NCBI GenBank assembly: GCA_036873135.1
Contig: JAPTYO010000017.1
Span: forward strand, 682,001-746,000
DNA length: 64,000 nucleotides
Origin: Clarkia xantiana subsp. parviflora
Taxonomy: Eukaryota; Streptophyta; Magnoliopsida; Myrtales; Onagraceae
Direction: 5' to 3'
Both the position numbers and the translations under genes were made by a program. This document shows positions 1 through 9,495 of the stretch, piece by piece (positions within the stretch are counted from its first letter, which is position 1; every line of letters begins with the position of its first letter). The notes under the pieces were generated by a model. The model was not told where the DNA came from. It was given only the letters and a program-made list of their open reading frames with translations, and did no database searches.

Positions 1-195
1 AAAGGCCCCGATAATAAAGCCCCGCAGAGGCTGGACCTGTCCCGTAGAGACTGAAGGTCCTGGGTGGTGATCTAGAATGAGACAACTCTGGAGTTTCCGA
101 CAGGAGTCGGGACTTGAGATCAGAGGATAAAGACCGAGAAACCCGCCTACTAGATAGAGTAGTGGGAGACGGTTAGAGATAAAGATAGATCCCCC

Positions 196-320
196 GAGAT
201 ATGCAGGGCATGCCCGAGATACGCGGAGTACGGGTAAGATACGCGGAGCGTGGGGCGAGATATATGGAATCCCAACCGAGATATACGGAATCGTGGCGAG
301 ATACACGGAATCATGGGTAC
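196..320. repeat. Degenerate minisatellite in U3 of element F LTR
   Basis: About five imperfect units of 20-25 bp around GAGATAYACGGAAT lie just upstream of the TATA box. Tandem repeats in U3 often act as enhancer-like modules, but no function is shown here. Confidence 0.6.
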
Positions 321-363
321 AACGGCCAATCATGGTCACAGGTAGCTGGGCAACTCCTCCTCC

Positions 364-371
364 TATATAAA
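364..371 (+). promoter_or_regulatory. TATA box of element F LTR
   Basis: TATATAAA lies about 200 bp before the LTR end, at the position expected of an LTR promoter. Confidence 0.6.
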
Positions 372-573
372 GGAGGAAGTTACCCCAAAAAACTGATACT
401 CTCTAATAAGCACTTAGAATATTGCTGCCACCCCATTGATACATACTCATTTAAGCATCGGAGAGGGATTCTGGGTCACCACCCAGGTCATCCCCTTTTG
501 CAGGATTACGCGGAGCCCAGGAGTCCAAGCTTTCCGTCAAGGAAGTAACGGAGCTTCGCCCGTGATCCAACAT

Positions 574-590
574 TGGCGCCGTCTGTGGGA
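574..590 (+). other. Primer-binding site of element F
   Basis: TGGCGCCGTCTGTGGGA begins 2 nt after the LTR end. TGG pairs with the CCA tail of a tRNA. The first 8 nt fit plant tRNA-Asp, but the rest does not, so the primer tRNA is not assigned. Element G has the identical 17 nt. Confidence 0.75.
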
Positions 591-626
591 AGCTTACGAA
601 AAGTCAAGATAGCTTCTACCAGATCA

Positions 627-2345
627 ATGGTCGGTGGTGGCAAGAGGAAGCAAATTCAGGCTGGCAGTTCTCGTCCCGCAGGAACTGTGAATTCCCCGTT
701 GCCAGAACGTGTTGCTGAACAAGGTGAGAACCCCGCTCTTTCCCAGACAGGGGGGCAAGGTGATGGTTATGAGGTCTCAGTCCGAGACACGGAGATGAAC
801 AGGCAGGATATCCCGCGTAGGAGGAAGATGAGGCTCCCCCGAACCCGGTGGGCCATGGAGGAGAAAGAATCCCGCGAAGGGAAGAAGGGTCGTCTTCGAA
901 CTTGGAGTTGGCCAAGGCAGTAGCAGATGCTATGCCCATGTTCTTGGCTGCCATGGAGGCCTTGCTGGACAAGAGGGAGGCCGCCAGGAGGGCGGAAGAG
1001 TTGCCTCCGCGAGAAGAATTACCTCCTCCCCCCCCCCCCCCCCCCCCCGAGGGTGGTCCCAGAAGAACAGGTGGTTCAGGAGGCTCCGCCCAGGAACAGA
1101 GGTAAAGAGCCCGCGCACTTGGAGAAATTCGTGGTCGACGGCCCGGGACCAGTGCAAAACAGGACCATTCCCCTGAATGGCCCCATCACCCCCGATCAGG
1201 TGGTGAAGATCGTTAGCATCTGCATGGGTGATCAGAAGCAGATGACATCGGAGCTGAGGGATCGATCCAGTCATCCTTTTGTTCCGCGGCTGATAGATAC
1301 CGTTGCCCCACCCGGGCTAGGTATTCCGACCATCAAGGAGTACGATGGTGAAGGGGACCCAGTGCGCCATGTTCAGAGGCATGTCCAGGCCTGTATGGGT
1401 AGAACTTCGAACGATGACCTCATATGCTCATTGTTCCCGATAACCTTGGGTGAAAGGGCCATGACTTGGTTCTTCAGCCTACCACCAGGGAGCATCACCT
1501 GCTGGGCCGATATGCACGACCGCTTCATCAAGCAGTACCAAGATCGAAGGCGTCTCCTGAAGAGTGTAAGGTCCCTGACCCAGGTGGTGCAGAGATCCGA
1601 TGAATCGTTGGCATACTACTACCAACGGTTCACTGCTAGTGCTGCGGAGATTGATGAAGAAATCTCGGAGGGTGAGACCATCCGAACCTTCCTGCGGAAT
1701 TTGAGCGCTCCGTACGGTTCCGACCTGATGCACAGTGTAGCCGCGAAGGCTGTGTGGAGTATGGAGGCCCTGCAAGCGAGGGTGAAACAGCAAATCGACG
1801 TCCAGGAGTCGAAGATTGCTGCCGGAGAGCTAGATCCTCCGAAATCGGGAAGAGGAAAGCCATCGTCCAAGCTGTCGGATGATCGCAAAGGGAGCGACAA
1901 GTCGGAAGGGAGTAGAAACCGTGGTCGCCCCGAGAAAAGAGAAGACAAGCGTCCCCCGAGGAAAGACAATTGAGAAGGTCGGGCTGTTCCCATCAATAGC
2001 TCGATGACTTCTGTGTTAGCTGTGATGGACCGACAAGGTCTCGCCCGATACCCTCCGAGAAAAGAAGGCGAATTCCTAGGAGGCCGCCACGACCGCTACT
2101 GTCGCTACCATCGAGCTAATGGTCACGACACTGAAAACTGCCGGGAGCTGTAGAAGGAAATTGAGAAGCTGATCCAGAAGGGGAGGCTAAAAGAGTTCGT
2201 TGGAAGGGGACGGGGCCGATCCCGTTCCAAAAGTCGGTCACGATCCCGTTCCAAGTCCAGTGACCGATCCCCAAAAAAGAAGAAGGTCGAGCCAGAAGCC
2301 TCAGGTTCAGGTGCTCGTAAGGAGAGGCAGGGAACTATCAACGTC
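627..2345 (+). pseudogene. Element F gag, frameshifted
   Basis: This encodes the structural Gag polyprotein that would form the cytoplasmic virus-like particle. The first ATG after the PBS is at 627. The frame changes near 850-900 and again at a 21-nt C run (1028-1048) that encodes a proline tract. From about 1050 one frame runs on through the Retrotrans_gag-type region (about 1300-1780, with WFFSLPPGS, YYYQRF and TFLRNL). Next come an Arg/Lys-rich tail and a zinc-knuckle-like YCRYHRANGHDTENC (about 2097-2141). In-frame stops are TGA at 1971 and TAG at 2151. The frame then enters an Arg/Ser-rich linker and INVIHGG, which leads into protease. The element type is Tat-like Ty3/gypsy by overall resemblance. 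The stops and shifts make it a dead copy. Confidence 0.85.
1028..1048 (+). repeat. 21-nt poly-C run in gag (polyproline)
   Basis: This homopolymer encodes a proline stretch. The reading frame upstream differs from that downstream, consistent with a slippage indel here. Confidence 0.9.
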
Positions 2346-3561
2346 ATCCACGGAGGAATGGCAGCGGGAGGTGATACCTCCGCTTCTCGGGAAAACTACG
2401 CTTCCCGCATATCTGCCGCGGCGGTGCTAGGCAAAAGGTCCCGGTCGTGGACTCTGAAGGAGGAAATGGTGATTTCTTTCTCGGCGGAAGATCTAGTAGG
2501 CGTGGAGAGCCCCCACGATGACGCATTGGTCGTGACCCTAGACGTGGACGGATTCGAGATGAAGCGGATCCTGATAGATGGAGGGAGTTCCTCCGACATT
2601 CTTTTCATGGATGCCTTGGAGGCCATGGGAAAGACGAAAAAGGACCTGACACAGGTGGACTTCCCGATAGTGGGATTCTCTGGTTCCACTTCTTACCCGT
2701 TGGGAATGATTACCTTACCGATGGAGTTTGGTAGTGGCTGGAAGATGGAGAAACGAAACGTAGATTTCGTCGTAGTGGAGTCTGCGGGGGCATACAACGT
2801 TATCATCGGGAGGACCACTATCAACCCTCTCATGGCAGTCGCCTCGACGGTCCACCAGAAGATGAAGTTCCCGACTGACAACGGAGTTGGAGAGGTCAAG
2901 GGTGAACAAGTGGCGTCGCGAAAATGCTATGTTAACGCTACCCGAAGGAGAAGGAGGGAAGCCATGGCGGTCCTGCAGACCGATGCCGATCCTCGAGAAG
3001 AGTTTGGGCGTCCCGCTCCCATGGAGGATCTGAAGGAAGTTGAGATCGATGGACCTCGGAGGAAGGTGAAGATCGGGGCTGCTCTGTCGGAGGAGAGAGC
3101 CCAAGAGCTGATCGGGCTCCTGAAGGAGTTCAAGGAGCTGTTCGCCTGGTCCCCGAGTGATATGCCAGGAATCAGCCCCGACATAATAGTGCATGAGCTG
3201 AAGATCGACCCCGCGATCAAGCCTATCGCGCAGAGGAGAAGTCTGATGGGCGCAGACAACAGAACCGCGATCCAGCAAGAGGTGGGCAGACTGCTCGACG
3301 CTGGATTCATCAAGGAGCTACGATTCCAGACTTGGATTGCTAACCCAGTCCTGGTGCGAAAGAGTAACGGGAAATGGCGGATGTGTGTCGATTTCCGCGA
3401 CTTGAACAAGGCCTGCCCGAAGGACTGCTACCCGCTTCCGAGGATTGACCAGTTGGTGGACGCCACATCGGGACATGAACTGCTGAGCTTCATGGATGCC
3501 TATTCCGGATACAACTAGATCAAAATGGCGAAGGAAGATGCCCCCCATACGGCTTTCTCGC
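2346..3561 (+). pseudogene. Element F protease and N-terminal reverse transcriptase, truncated
   Basis: This is the same frame as gag. The retropepsin-like aspartic protease spans about 2520-2960 and has the active-site motif LIDGGSSSD (2571-2597) followed by the hydrophobic flap and IIGRTTINP region. RT starts near 3060, with the DIIVHELKIDP, WRMCVDFRDLNKACPKD and LLSFMDAYSGYN blocks. A TAG at 3516-3518 replaces the usual Gln after GYN. RT-like sequence continues as KMAKEDAPHTAF to about 3560 and then stops abruptly, because the following bases belong to a gag on the opposite strand. The catalytic FADD/YVDD block, RNase H and integrase are missing. This is the only gypsy RT in the window. 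Confidence 0.85.
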
Positions 3562-3570
3562 TCACGTCTT
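3555..3570. other. Rearrangement breakpoint between elements F and G
   Basis: Plus-strand RT of F gives way within a few bases to minus-strand gag C-terminal coding of G. No LTR, PPT or target duplication lies between them, so this is a recombination or deletion junction and not a simple insertion edge. The position is uncertain by about 10 bp. Confidence 0.7.
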
Positions 3571-4673
3571 TCTTCCCTCCTGGGCGGTCGGGAAGCGGAG
3601 CCCTCCTCGATCTTGGTGGGCACCAGTTGTTTCTTGACTTCTTCGGGCAACCCTTCATGCGACCTTTCTAGGTCGATGAATTTCTTTACTTTGACAGCGA
3701 GGGCGTCAATCCTTTACACGGGCTTCATCACCATGCTGTCTTTCAGAGCTTGGCTCTGCACTCTAAGACCCCTCCAGAAGGTCCGGATCAGCTCGCCATC
3801 CGTGGCGTCCTCGTTCAACTGTTGGAGTATCTTGTGAAACCTTGTGTAGTAGTTGGCCAAGGTTTCACCTGGGCCTTGCTCGATCTTATCGAGGAAGTTC
3901 ATGCTCTTGAGGCGCTGCCTCTGACCTATGTGTCCTTCAATGAATTTGGTTTTCAGCTCATCCCACGAGTCTATAGAGTTGTCGGGGAGACCATAAAACC
4001 AAGTAGACGTCTGCGTGGTTGGGAAGAGTGCTGCATAATGATCAGGCGTTGCCCCTCTTCCCAAGAGGGAGGAGTTGTGGGCGTTGATGTAGCGAACTGG
4101 GCCGCCTTCTCCGGTATAATCGTCGATGCTCCTCGCGAAGACTTGCGGGGGAACTCGAGTATTGAATAGCCTTTTGGTGAAGGGGTGAAAAGTATGATCA
4201 CGGACGATGAGCAAATCGTTCGAACCTCGCCTCTTCTTCTCCAACAGTTCTTCGACCTGCCCTATTGTGAACAGGACAGGTTCCTTGCTCACCGTTTCGA
4301 CCTCGGGGGCTTTAGGGGTTTCTTTCTCCAGGGGATTCTCCTTCTGGATTTTCACACTAGAAGCTACTTCTTCCTTTTGTGAGGCCTCTCGGGTTGGCTC
4401 TCTTTTCTCTGGAACAGCTCCTGCTTGGGTTTTATTCCAAAAAGTAATAAAGGCAGCTATTACCTCCGGAGGAACAGCCTGGGGAGCTGTCCTCGCATCT
4501 TCCAAAATTGGCAGAGATTTGGAATGGTTGAGGGTTTCATCGTCGCCAACACCATTAGATTGGGGTATTAGGGGATCTTCTTGGGGGATCGGCCCCGATG
4601 TGCTAGGATCCACTGGTGGACTGCTCCTTTCTTCCACCGGAGTGTTGGAAATCTTGCTCTTCTCGGCAGCCAT
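3565..4673 (-). pseudogene. Element G gag, C-terminally truncated
   Basis: This is a Gag polyprotein of a second Tat-like gypsy element. The first ATG is at 4673-4671, just after the PBS. An acidic Ser/Pro/Glu-rich N-terminal third is followed by the capsid-like region: FHPFTKRLF, then the block with YGLPDNSIDSWDELKTKF, LANYYTRFHK and ELIRTFWRGL. An in-frame TAA lies near 3711-3713, after KPV. The frame continues as KVKKFIDLERSH and an Arg/Glu-rich tail until the junction near 3565. The zinc knuckle, protease and everything downstream are lost. The long open N-terminus suggests fairly recent inactivation. Confidence 0.8.
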
Positions 4674-4688
4674 GACTTTTTGATCTGT

Positions 4689-4705
4689 TCCCACAGACGG
4701 CGCCA
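4689..4705 (-). other. Primer-binding site of element G
   Basis: On the minus strand this reads TGGCGCCGTCTGTGGGA and follows the LTR by 2 nt. It is identical to the PBS of element F, so F and G are probably close relatives. Confidence 0.75.
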
Positions 4706-4941
4706 AATGTTGGGATCAAAATGGCGTGGCCACAAACTTCACGGAATGGACTTCTAGGCTTCGCCTTGGACGTAGCTCTCTCGAGGACTTGATTTCCTCC
4801 GGGAGACTTTTAAGGTCGAGCACCTAAAAAGGGGTGGGGATGGCCCCTGATTCCACTCGTAAGCTTAAGTTAGTAATATATTTGAGAGTGTAATATATAA
4901 GTATTCAGAGCAGATTGATTTTAATTGAATAAGATAGGTCC

Positions 4942-4951
4942 CTATTTATAG
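4942..4951 (-). promoter_or_regulatory. TATA box of element G LTR
   Basis: CTATAAATAG on the minus strand lies about 235 bp upstream of the PBS, the same spacing as in the other LTRs of the window. Confidence 0.6.
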
Positions 4952-5092
4952 GGGAGATTACCGACTTATCAGTGGCGGTTATCTCCTTAGTGAGTTTTCC
5001 TTTGGAGTCGGCCAAGCAGGTGACAAGTAGGTCGCCACCTCACTTTTACTTAGAGGGAAGTCTTTCCTAAGGTGGCTGAAGCAGGTGACACG

Positions 5093-5340
5093 CAGGTCGC
5101 CACCTCACCTTTACTTCGGGGGAAGATTTTCCCTTGGAGACGGTGGGAAGCAGGTCGCCACCTGTCTTTACTTTGAGGGAAGGTTTTCCTTTGGAGACGG
5201 TGGGAAGCAGGTCGCCACTTGTCTTTACTTCGAGGGAAGGTTTTCCTTTGGAGACGGTGGGAAGCAGGTCGCCACCTGTCTTTACTTCGAGGGAAGGTTT
5301 TCCTTTGGAGACGGTGGGAAGCAGGTCGCCACCTGTCCTC
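5093..5340. repeat. 57-bp minisatellite in the G LTR
   Basis: Units start with CAGGTCGCCACC at 5151, 5208, 5265 and 5322, an exact 57-bp period. A diverged unit begins at 5093. In LTR orientation the array lies upstream of the TATA box (U3). The open reading frames across it are a by-product of the period being divisible by three. Confidence 0.9.
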
Positions 5341-5378
5341 TGGAAGATTCTCTAAGTCTCCATAGTCGATCAGTCATT

Positions 5379-5383
5379 CTTAA
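5379..5383. other. Target-site duplication of element A (left)
   Basis: CTTAA here is repeated exactly at 15859-15863, after the 3' LTR of element A. Five base pairs is the normal size for Ty3/gypsy integrase. Confidence 0.92.
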
Positions 5384-5544
5384 TGATGGATATACGCCCA
5401 ATTTGAACCCGTTGACTTCCGAACCGTTGTATTTTTATCATCCCATTATTGATTGTAAATCGAAACTTCAACCAGAACACTTCGCGAGAACACCAACGGC
5501 ATGGACGGGGCCGAAGCGCCCGTCCGGCCGAGTCAAACTCACCT

Positions 5545-5705
5545 AGGTGAGGTTGGGTGGCCACACCCGACCTCCCCTAGGGGAGATCGGGTCAGCCAAC
5601 CTGATCTCCCCTAGGGGAGATCGGGTGGACCCACCCGATCTCTCCTAGGAGAGATCGGGTCGGCCAACCCGATCTCTCCTAGGAGGGATGGGGTTGGGTG
5701 CCCTC
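5545..5705. repeat. Palindromic minisatellite in the A LTR
   Basis: About four units of roughly 33 bp, each built on a self-complementary core such as CGATCTCTCCTAGGAGAGAT. The 3' LTR has about five units (15185-15355). Each unit could form a hairpin in single-stranded DNA or RNA. Confidence 0.85.
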
Positions 5706-5895
5706 ACCCAACCCCTACCCTTGGGGGTCGGATTTCCCTTCCCCCAAGGGCCCCGGCACCATTTTTGGACTCCCATACTCGGTTTACTCCGCCTACCTTC
5801 TCCGTATCCTAAGGTCTTAATTATGCCTTTAAAGGTTAATTAACTGTGTTTAAAGGTTAACGATGTCATTAAGCCACTTTAATGACACCGTTGCC

Positions 5896-5903
5896 TATAA
5901 ATA
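5896..5903 (+). promoter_or_regulatory. TATA box of A 5' LTR
   Basis: TATAAATA is followed by CCCCACC. The same sequence sits at 15553-15560 in the 3' LTR. It would drive the gag-PR-gag2 transcript. Confidence 0.7.
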
Positions 5904-6202
5904 CCCCACCTCCACTATTCATTAGGACATCTTGGCGATTTGGATTATTTTGCTCTGACATCTCTCTAGCTTTATCTCTCTAAAAACGATACTGACTTAG
6001 GCATCGGAGAGGGTTCATCAGGCACCACCCCCCCCTGTGCCTGGTACTGCCCCTTTTGCAGGGCGAAAGGAGAAGAGAAGCTAAGGAAGGAAGGACGCAG
6101 GCTAAGACAGTGCAACCCGAGAGTACCGGATCATCCACATCTCCAGTGAGGAACGAGATTTGAGCCGACCACCCGTTGACCCTGATCTCGGAACCTAACA
6201 CT

Positions 6203-6219
6203 TGGCGCCGTCAGTGGGC
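6203..6219 (+). other. Primer-binding site of element A
   Basis: TGGCGCCGTCAGTGGGC lies 2 nt after the LTR. It shares TGGCGCCGTC with F and G. The tRNA is not assigned. Confidence 0.75.
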
Positions 6220-6251
6220 TTCAGACAGAAAGCCTGGCTATAACAAGAGCA

Positions 6252-8235
6252 ATGACGAACAGCAGGGTGTCTAGACACCACCGCCCACCAGGGGGCAATG
6301 GACGAAGGAGAGAGCCTATATCCCCAGGAAGGCAGCCTAAATGGGAAAGCAGCCAATGCAACCAGAACCACAAGGAACCCCACAGCCGCCTCAACAGAAC
6401 AACCAGGAGGGAGGACCCTCACGCCCAGCTGGGGCTGAGTCCTCCACAGCCTCAACCCCCTGGCAAGAAGGCCACAGAGGGAAAGAGAACAACAGGGAGT
6501 GCCATCCCAGCACACGGCACCCCCTGAGGGATATTATTATGAGGCACAACCCCAAAGGTACCCGTATGGGATGCCGGCCCAAAGGAATGGCAACCGCGCT
6601 CACACAACATACGCAAGGCCGGCATACACCCAGGGGACACACACTGAAGCTCATGAAGAGGAACAGATCCCAACAGAAGGGCACCACTCGCACCCTCGAG
6701 CAGAGCAGCGAGAGGAGCAAAGAAGAAATTACCAGGAGCCACCCCCAGAGGGAAGGCAACAATTCGTGCCTCCTAGGCAACAGCAGAACGCCAGGGATTA
6801 CACTCCACTGGGGGAGGAAAGACAAGCAAGACCTCCAAAGAGGCAAGAATTCTATGAAGCACCCCAGCAGGGACACCAAGGATACACCTACAGTCCGTAT
6901 CAATACGGACAAGGGATCCCGACAAGCCCCATCTACAACTACGGAGGCCATCAGAGAAATTACACTCCGACGCCGATATTGATCACTCCAGAAGAAATAG
7001 AGGCAATGATAACTCGGAAAATGAACGAGTCAAAGAAAACCAGCTTGCATTGTCTAAGTGACAAAACGAACCACCCTTTCACAAGGGAACTGGAGATGAA
7101 CAGGGTGCCAGACTCCCTGCACACAGTGCAAATTGCAAAGTACAATGGGAAGGGAGACCCCCTAGAGCATATCCAACAGCATGAGGCCTCCCTATTTGGG
7201 AGGACCACTGATGAAAGATACAAGGCACTCCTGTTCCCAAACACCCTATCAGGGGTGGCCTCACACTGGTTCTTCAGCCTACCCCCTGAAAGCATCCACT
7301 CATGGGAGCAGCTAAAGGCGAAGTTTCTGCAGAGATATCTAGGGGAGAGGAAACTCCTCAAAGGAACAGGCTCCATCGATGATGTGAAACAAGAATACGA
7401 TGAATCTTTGGCCAGTTACTACACTAGGTTCAACCAAAATATCGCAGACATCCAGGGCGACATCACTGAGGGTGAGATAATACGAGCCTTCATCAGAAAC
7501 CTAGGCCGCTTCGGGTCCACACTGGCAGAAAAGATGGCCAAGAAGCCAGCAAGCACCTTAGAGGAGCTTGCAGGAAGAGTAAAAACTCATATAGACCTGG
7601 AGAGGCACAGGGCAAGTAAGAAAGCTAAGAATCAAGCAGCCAAGGATGTCAATGCAAAGCCGAACAAAGGAAAGCCACCCCAGGCACCTCAGCACACAAG
7701 GCAGCAGGAATGGCGCCCGCCCCAGCAAAGAAACCAAATGGGCGAACCACTAAAGGCTAGAGAAATAAATGTCATCAAGTTCGTTCCATTGAATGCCACT
7801 CCAGCTACTGTCCTCAAAGAGATGCGGAATCAGAAGCTCTGGTCACCCCCAGCAAGATGGAGAGCCCCAATGGTGGGGAATCACAAGGATAGATGGTGTG
7901 ACAACCATGAAGCTTACGGGCACGACACGAACGAATGCTTCAGCCTAAAGCTAAGCATCAACAACGCCATCCAAAGGGGAGACCTAAAGCAGTTCGTGGA
8001 TCATGGGGGCAACAGCATGCAGCTAGGGCCATCACACAGAGACAAGGGCAAAGGCAAAGTAGACTACAATCCTCCACCCAACAAGAGAGGGACCATAAAT
8101 ATGATACACGAGGGAGCAGCGTCAGGTGGCCCAACTGCTAACACAAGGGAGGTTTACGCTTCCAAATTGAGTTCAGTGCCAAGGTGGAGAAAAAGACCAA
8201 GAGAAGGTGAAGAAGTGAAGATTGAATTCTCATAG
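6252..8235 (+). pseudogene. Element A gag (capsid/nucleocapsid polyprotein)
   Basis: The likely start is ATG 6252, 30 nt after the PBS, because MTNSRVSRH-type starts are also seen in B (MTKRR) and D (MTSST). The Pro/Gln-rich N-terminal part is spread over three frames (6252, 6341 and 6499), so at least two indels have occurred. From 6499 the frame is open to 8235. It encodes a Gln/Tyr-rich spacer, the Retrotrans_gag-type region (about 7110-7600, with HWFFSLPPES, SYYTRFNQN and FIRNL), a basic tail, and the knuckle WCDNHEAYGHDTNEC (7894-7938; CX2HX4HX4C instead of the usual CX2CX4HX4C). The linker RGTINMIHEG precedes protease. TAG at 8233-8235 ends the frame. In B the same position is Lys, so the TAG is a mutation and not a programmed signal. 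Confidence 0.85.
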
Positions 8236-8907
8236 AAGGACAAGAGCCACATCGTCTTCCCACATGACGATGCTCTAGTCATAACAATAGACATTGATAA
8301 TTTTGATGTAAAGCGAATATTGGTGGATGGGGGCAGCTCGGCTGACCTCCTAAGCTTGAGAGTCCTAGAAGAAATAGGAAAAACCAAGGCAGACATCAAG
8401 CCAGTCAACTTCCCTCTAGTTGGCTTCTCAGGGGCAACAAGCTACCCCCTGGGAATGATAACCCTGCCGGTGACCATGGGCCAAGGATGGACACAACTGA
8501 AGGTGAATGTTAACTTCTTGGTGGTTGAAAGCCTGGGAGCCTACAATGGGATCCTCGGAAGGACAACCATAAACCCATACGAAATCGTGCCATCCACCAT
8601 ACACCAGAAGTTGAAGTACATCACTGAGAATGGAGTCGGAGAAGTCCTAGGTGATCAACGCACTACAAGGCAGTGCTACGTCAACTCCATGAGACGTGGA
8701 TCACACGGGACAGACACAGTAGCAGTGGTCATGGTTGGAGCCAATCAAGATAGAAAGAAGAGGAGAAGGAGACAAAGGCAAGGAAAGATCAAGAATGGAG
8801 TAGCACTCCGTTTGAGCAGGCAGTTTTTTCAAACAGTGCCTAAAAGGAGACACATGAGCAAGGCTGTGAAGGTGACAGCCATACCTTGGCAACCAGAAAC
8901 CATATAG
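8236..8907 (+). pseudogene. Element A aspartic protease domain
   Basis: It follows gag in the same frame, directly after the TAG at 8233. It encodes a retropepsin-like protease that would cleave the Gag polyprotein. The active-site block ILVDGGSSADLL is at about 8317-8352, then GFSGATSYPLGMITLP, the NGILGRTTINPYEIVPS block and the conserved end GVGEVLGDQ (about 8634-8660). A less conserved basic stretch follows to the TAG at 8905-8907. Beyond that stop the frame continues into a second gag-like module. Where an autonomous element would start RT, there is none. Confidence 0.82.
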
Positions 8908-9495
8908 GGGAAAAGAACAAGGGACTCCATCATAAGAGGCTTTCGGTACATTGATGATATCAAGCAAATGCCGCAAGAGCCAATATCAAGCTATTTTCAG
9001 AGATTCTCCAGTTATGGGGCCAATATGGACATCACAAGAGGAGAAGCCGTCAAAGAATTCATTAGAAACATGCATCCAAACTCATTTGAGGCCTATGGAG
9101 GGCTTTATGAGATGGTCATGACGAGCACGATGAGAGAGCTCAAGGAAAAGCTAGACAACGCGTTTGCAAAGGAGATGGAGCAACTAGATGAAGTCCCGGA
9201 GAAGGAAAGAGAAACTGATACACTGGGAGGAGGTGTAAACTTCACATTCACACCCCTTACAGTGAGCATAGAAGAAATCTTTCACAAGGACCTCAAGGAG
9301 GGGCTACCCACATGCAGGGAGGAGGGCAAGGCCTTCCTAGGAAGAGATGCACAGGGATGGTGTGAATACCATGGGACCTGGGGGCATCAAACCAACAACT
9401 GCATGGTGCTAAAGATAGAAGTGGAGGAAATGATTCACAATGGAGGCCTGAAGGAGTACGTGGCAACAGACAAATTGACCACCCCATATCCTTAG
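8908..9495 (+). pseudogene. Element A second gag-like module (gag2), fused after protease
   Basis: This lies in the same frame as protease. Alignment by eye with the gag of the same element gives IDDIKQ...SYFQRF...KEFIRN...STMRELKEKLDN against IDDVKQ...SYYTRF...RAFIRN...STLEELAGRVKT. It also has its own knuckle, WCEYHGTWGHQTNNC (9358-9402), spaced CX2HX4HX4C like gag. It ends with the same kind of helix that follows the gag knuckle (EEMIHNGGLKEYV against NAIQRGDLKQFV). Equivalent modules are fused to protease in B and D. I infer an ancient duplication of the capsid C-terminal and nucleocapsid segment. Its role is unknown; a second RNA- or particle-binding unit is possible. The TAG at 8905 separates it from protease in this copy. 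Confidence 0.75.

Larger units (their letters stand above)
1..572 (+). repeat. Element F: 5' LTR, left end outside window
   Basis: This is the 3' portion of the 5' LTR of a Ty3/gypsy element. It ends in CA at 571-572, directly before a primer-binding site. It contains a TATA box (364-371) and, downstream, the motif GCATCGGAGAGGG (about 456-468), which recurs in the R/U5 region of every other gypsy LTR in the window. The beginning of the LTR is not in the window, so its length and target-site duplication cannot be determined. Confidence 0.8.
4708..5383 (-). repeat. Element G 5' LTR, first part (interrupted by element A)
   Basis: On the plus strand the LTR begins TGTTGGGATC, which is the CCCAACA terminus in element orientation. 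It holds a minus-strand TATA box and a 57-bp minisatellite. Element A interrupts it at 5384, and it resumes at 15864. Confidence 0.75.
5384..6200 (+). repeat. Element A 5' LTR
   Basis: It starts TGATGGATATACGCCC and ends CCTAACA (817 bp). It matches 15013-15858 along its whole length. The main difference is about one unit of the palindromic minisatellite. It contains a TATA box and the R/U5 motif GCATCGGAGAGGG (about 6001). Confidence 0.93.

Noticed and set aside
5085..5546. Open frames with repeated FSFGDGGKQVATCLYFEGR-type peptides
   Set aside because: They follow the 57-bp minisatellite (period divisible by 3) in an LTR and run across the border into another element; not a gene.
6195..6951. 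Minus-strand Cys/Leu-rich frames opposite A gag
   Set aside because: Compositional shadows of the Gln/Pro-rich gag N-terminus.
8233..8235. Programmed TAG read-through between gag and protease in A
   Set aside because: The equivalent codon in B is a sense Lys codon and B has its own stop elsewhere, so the TAG is better explained as a point mutation.
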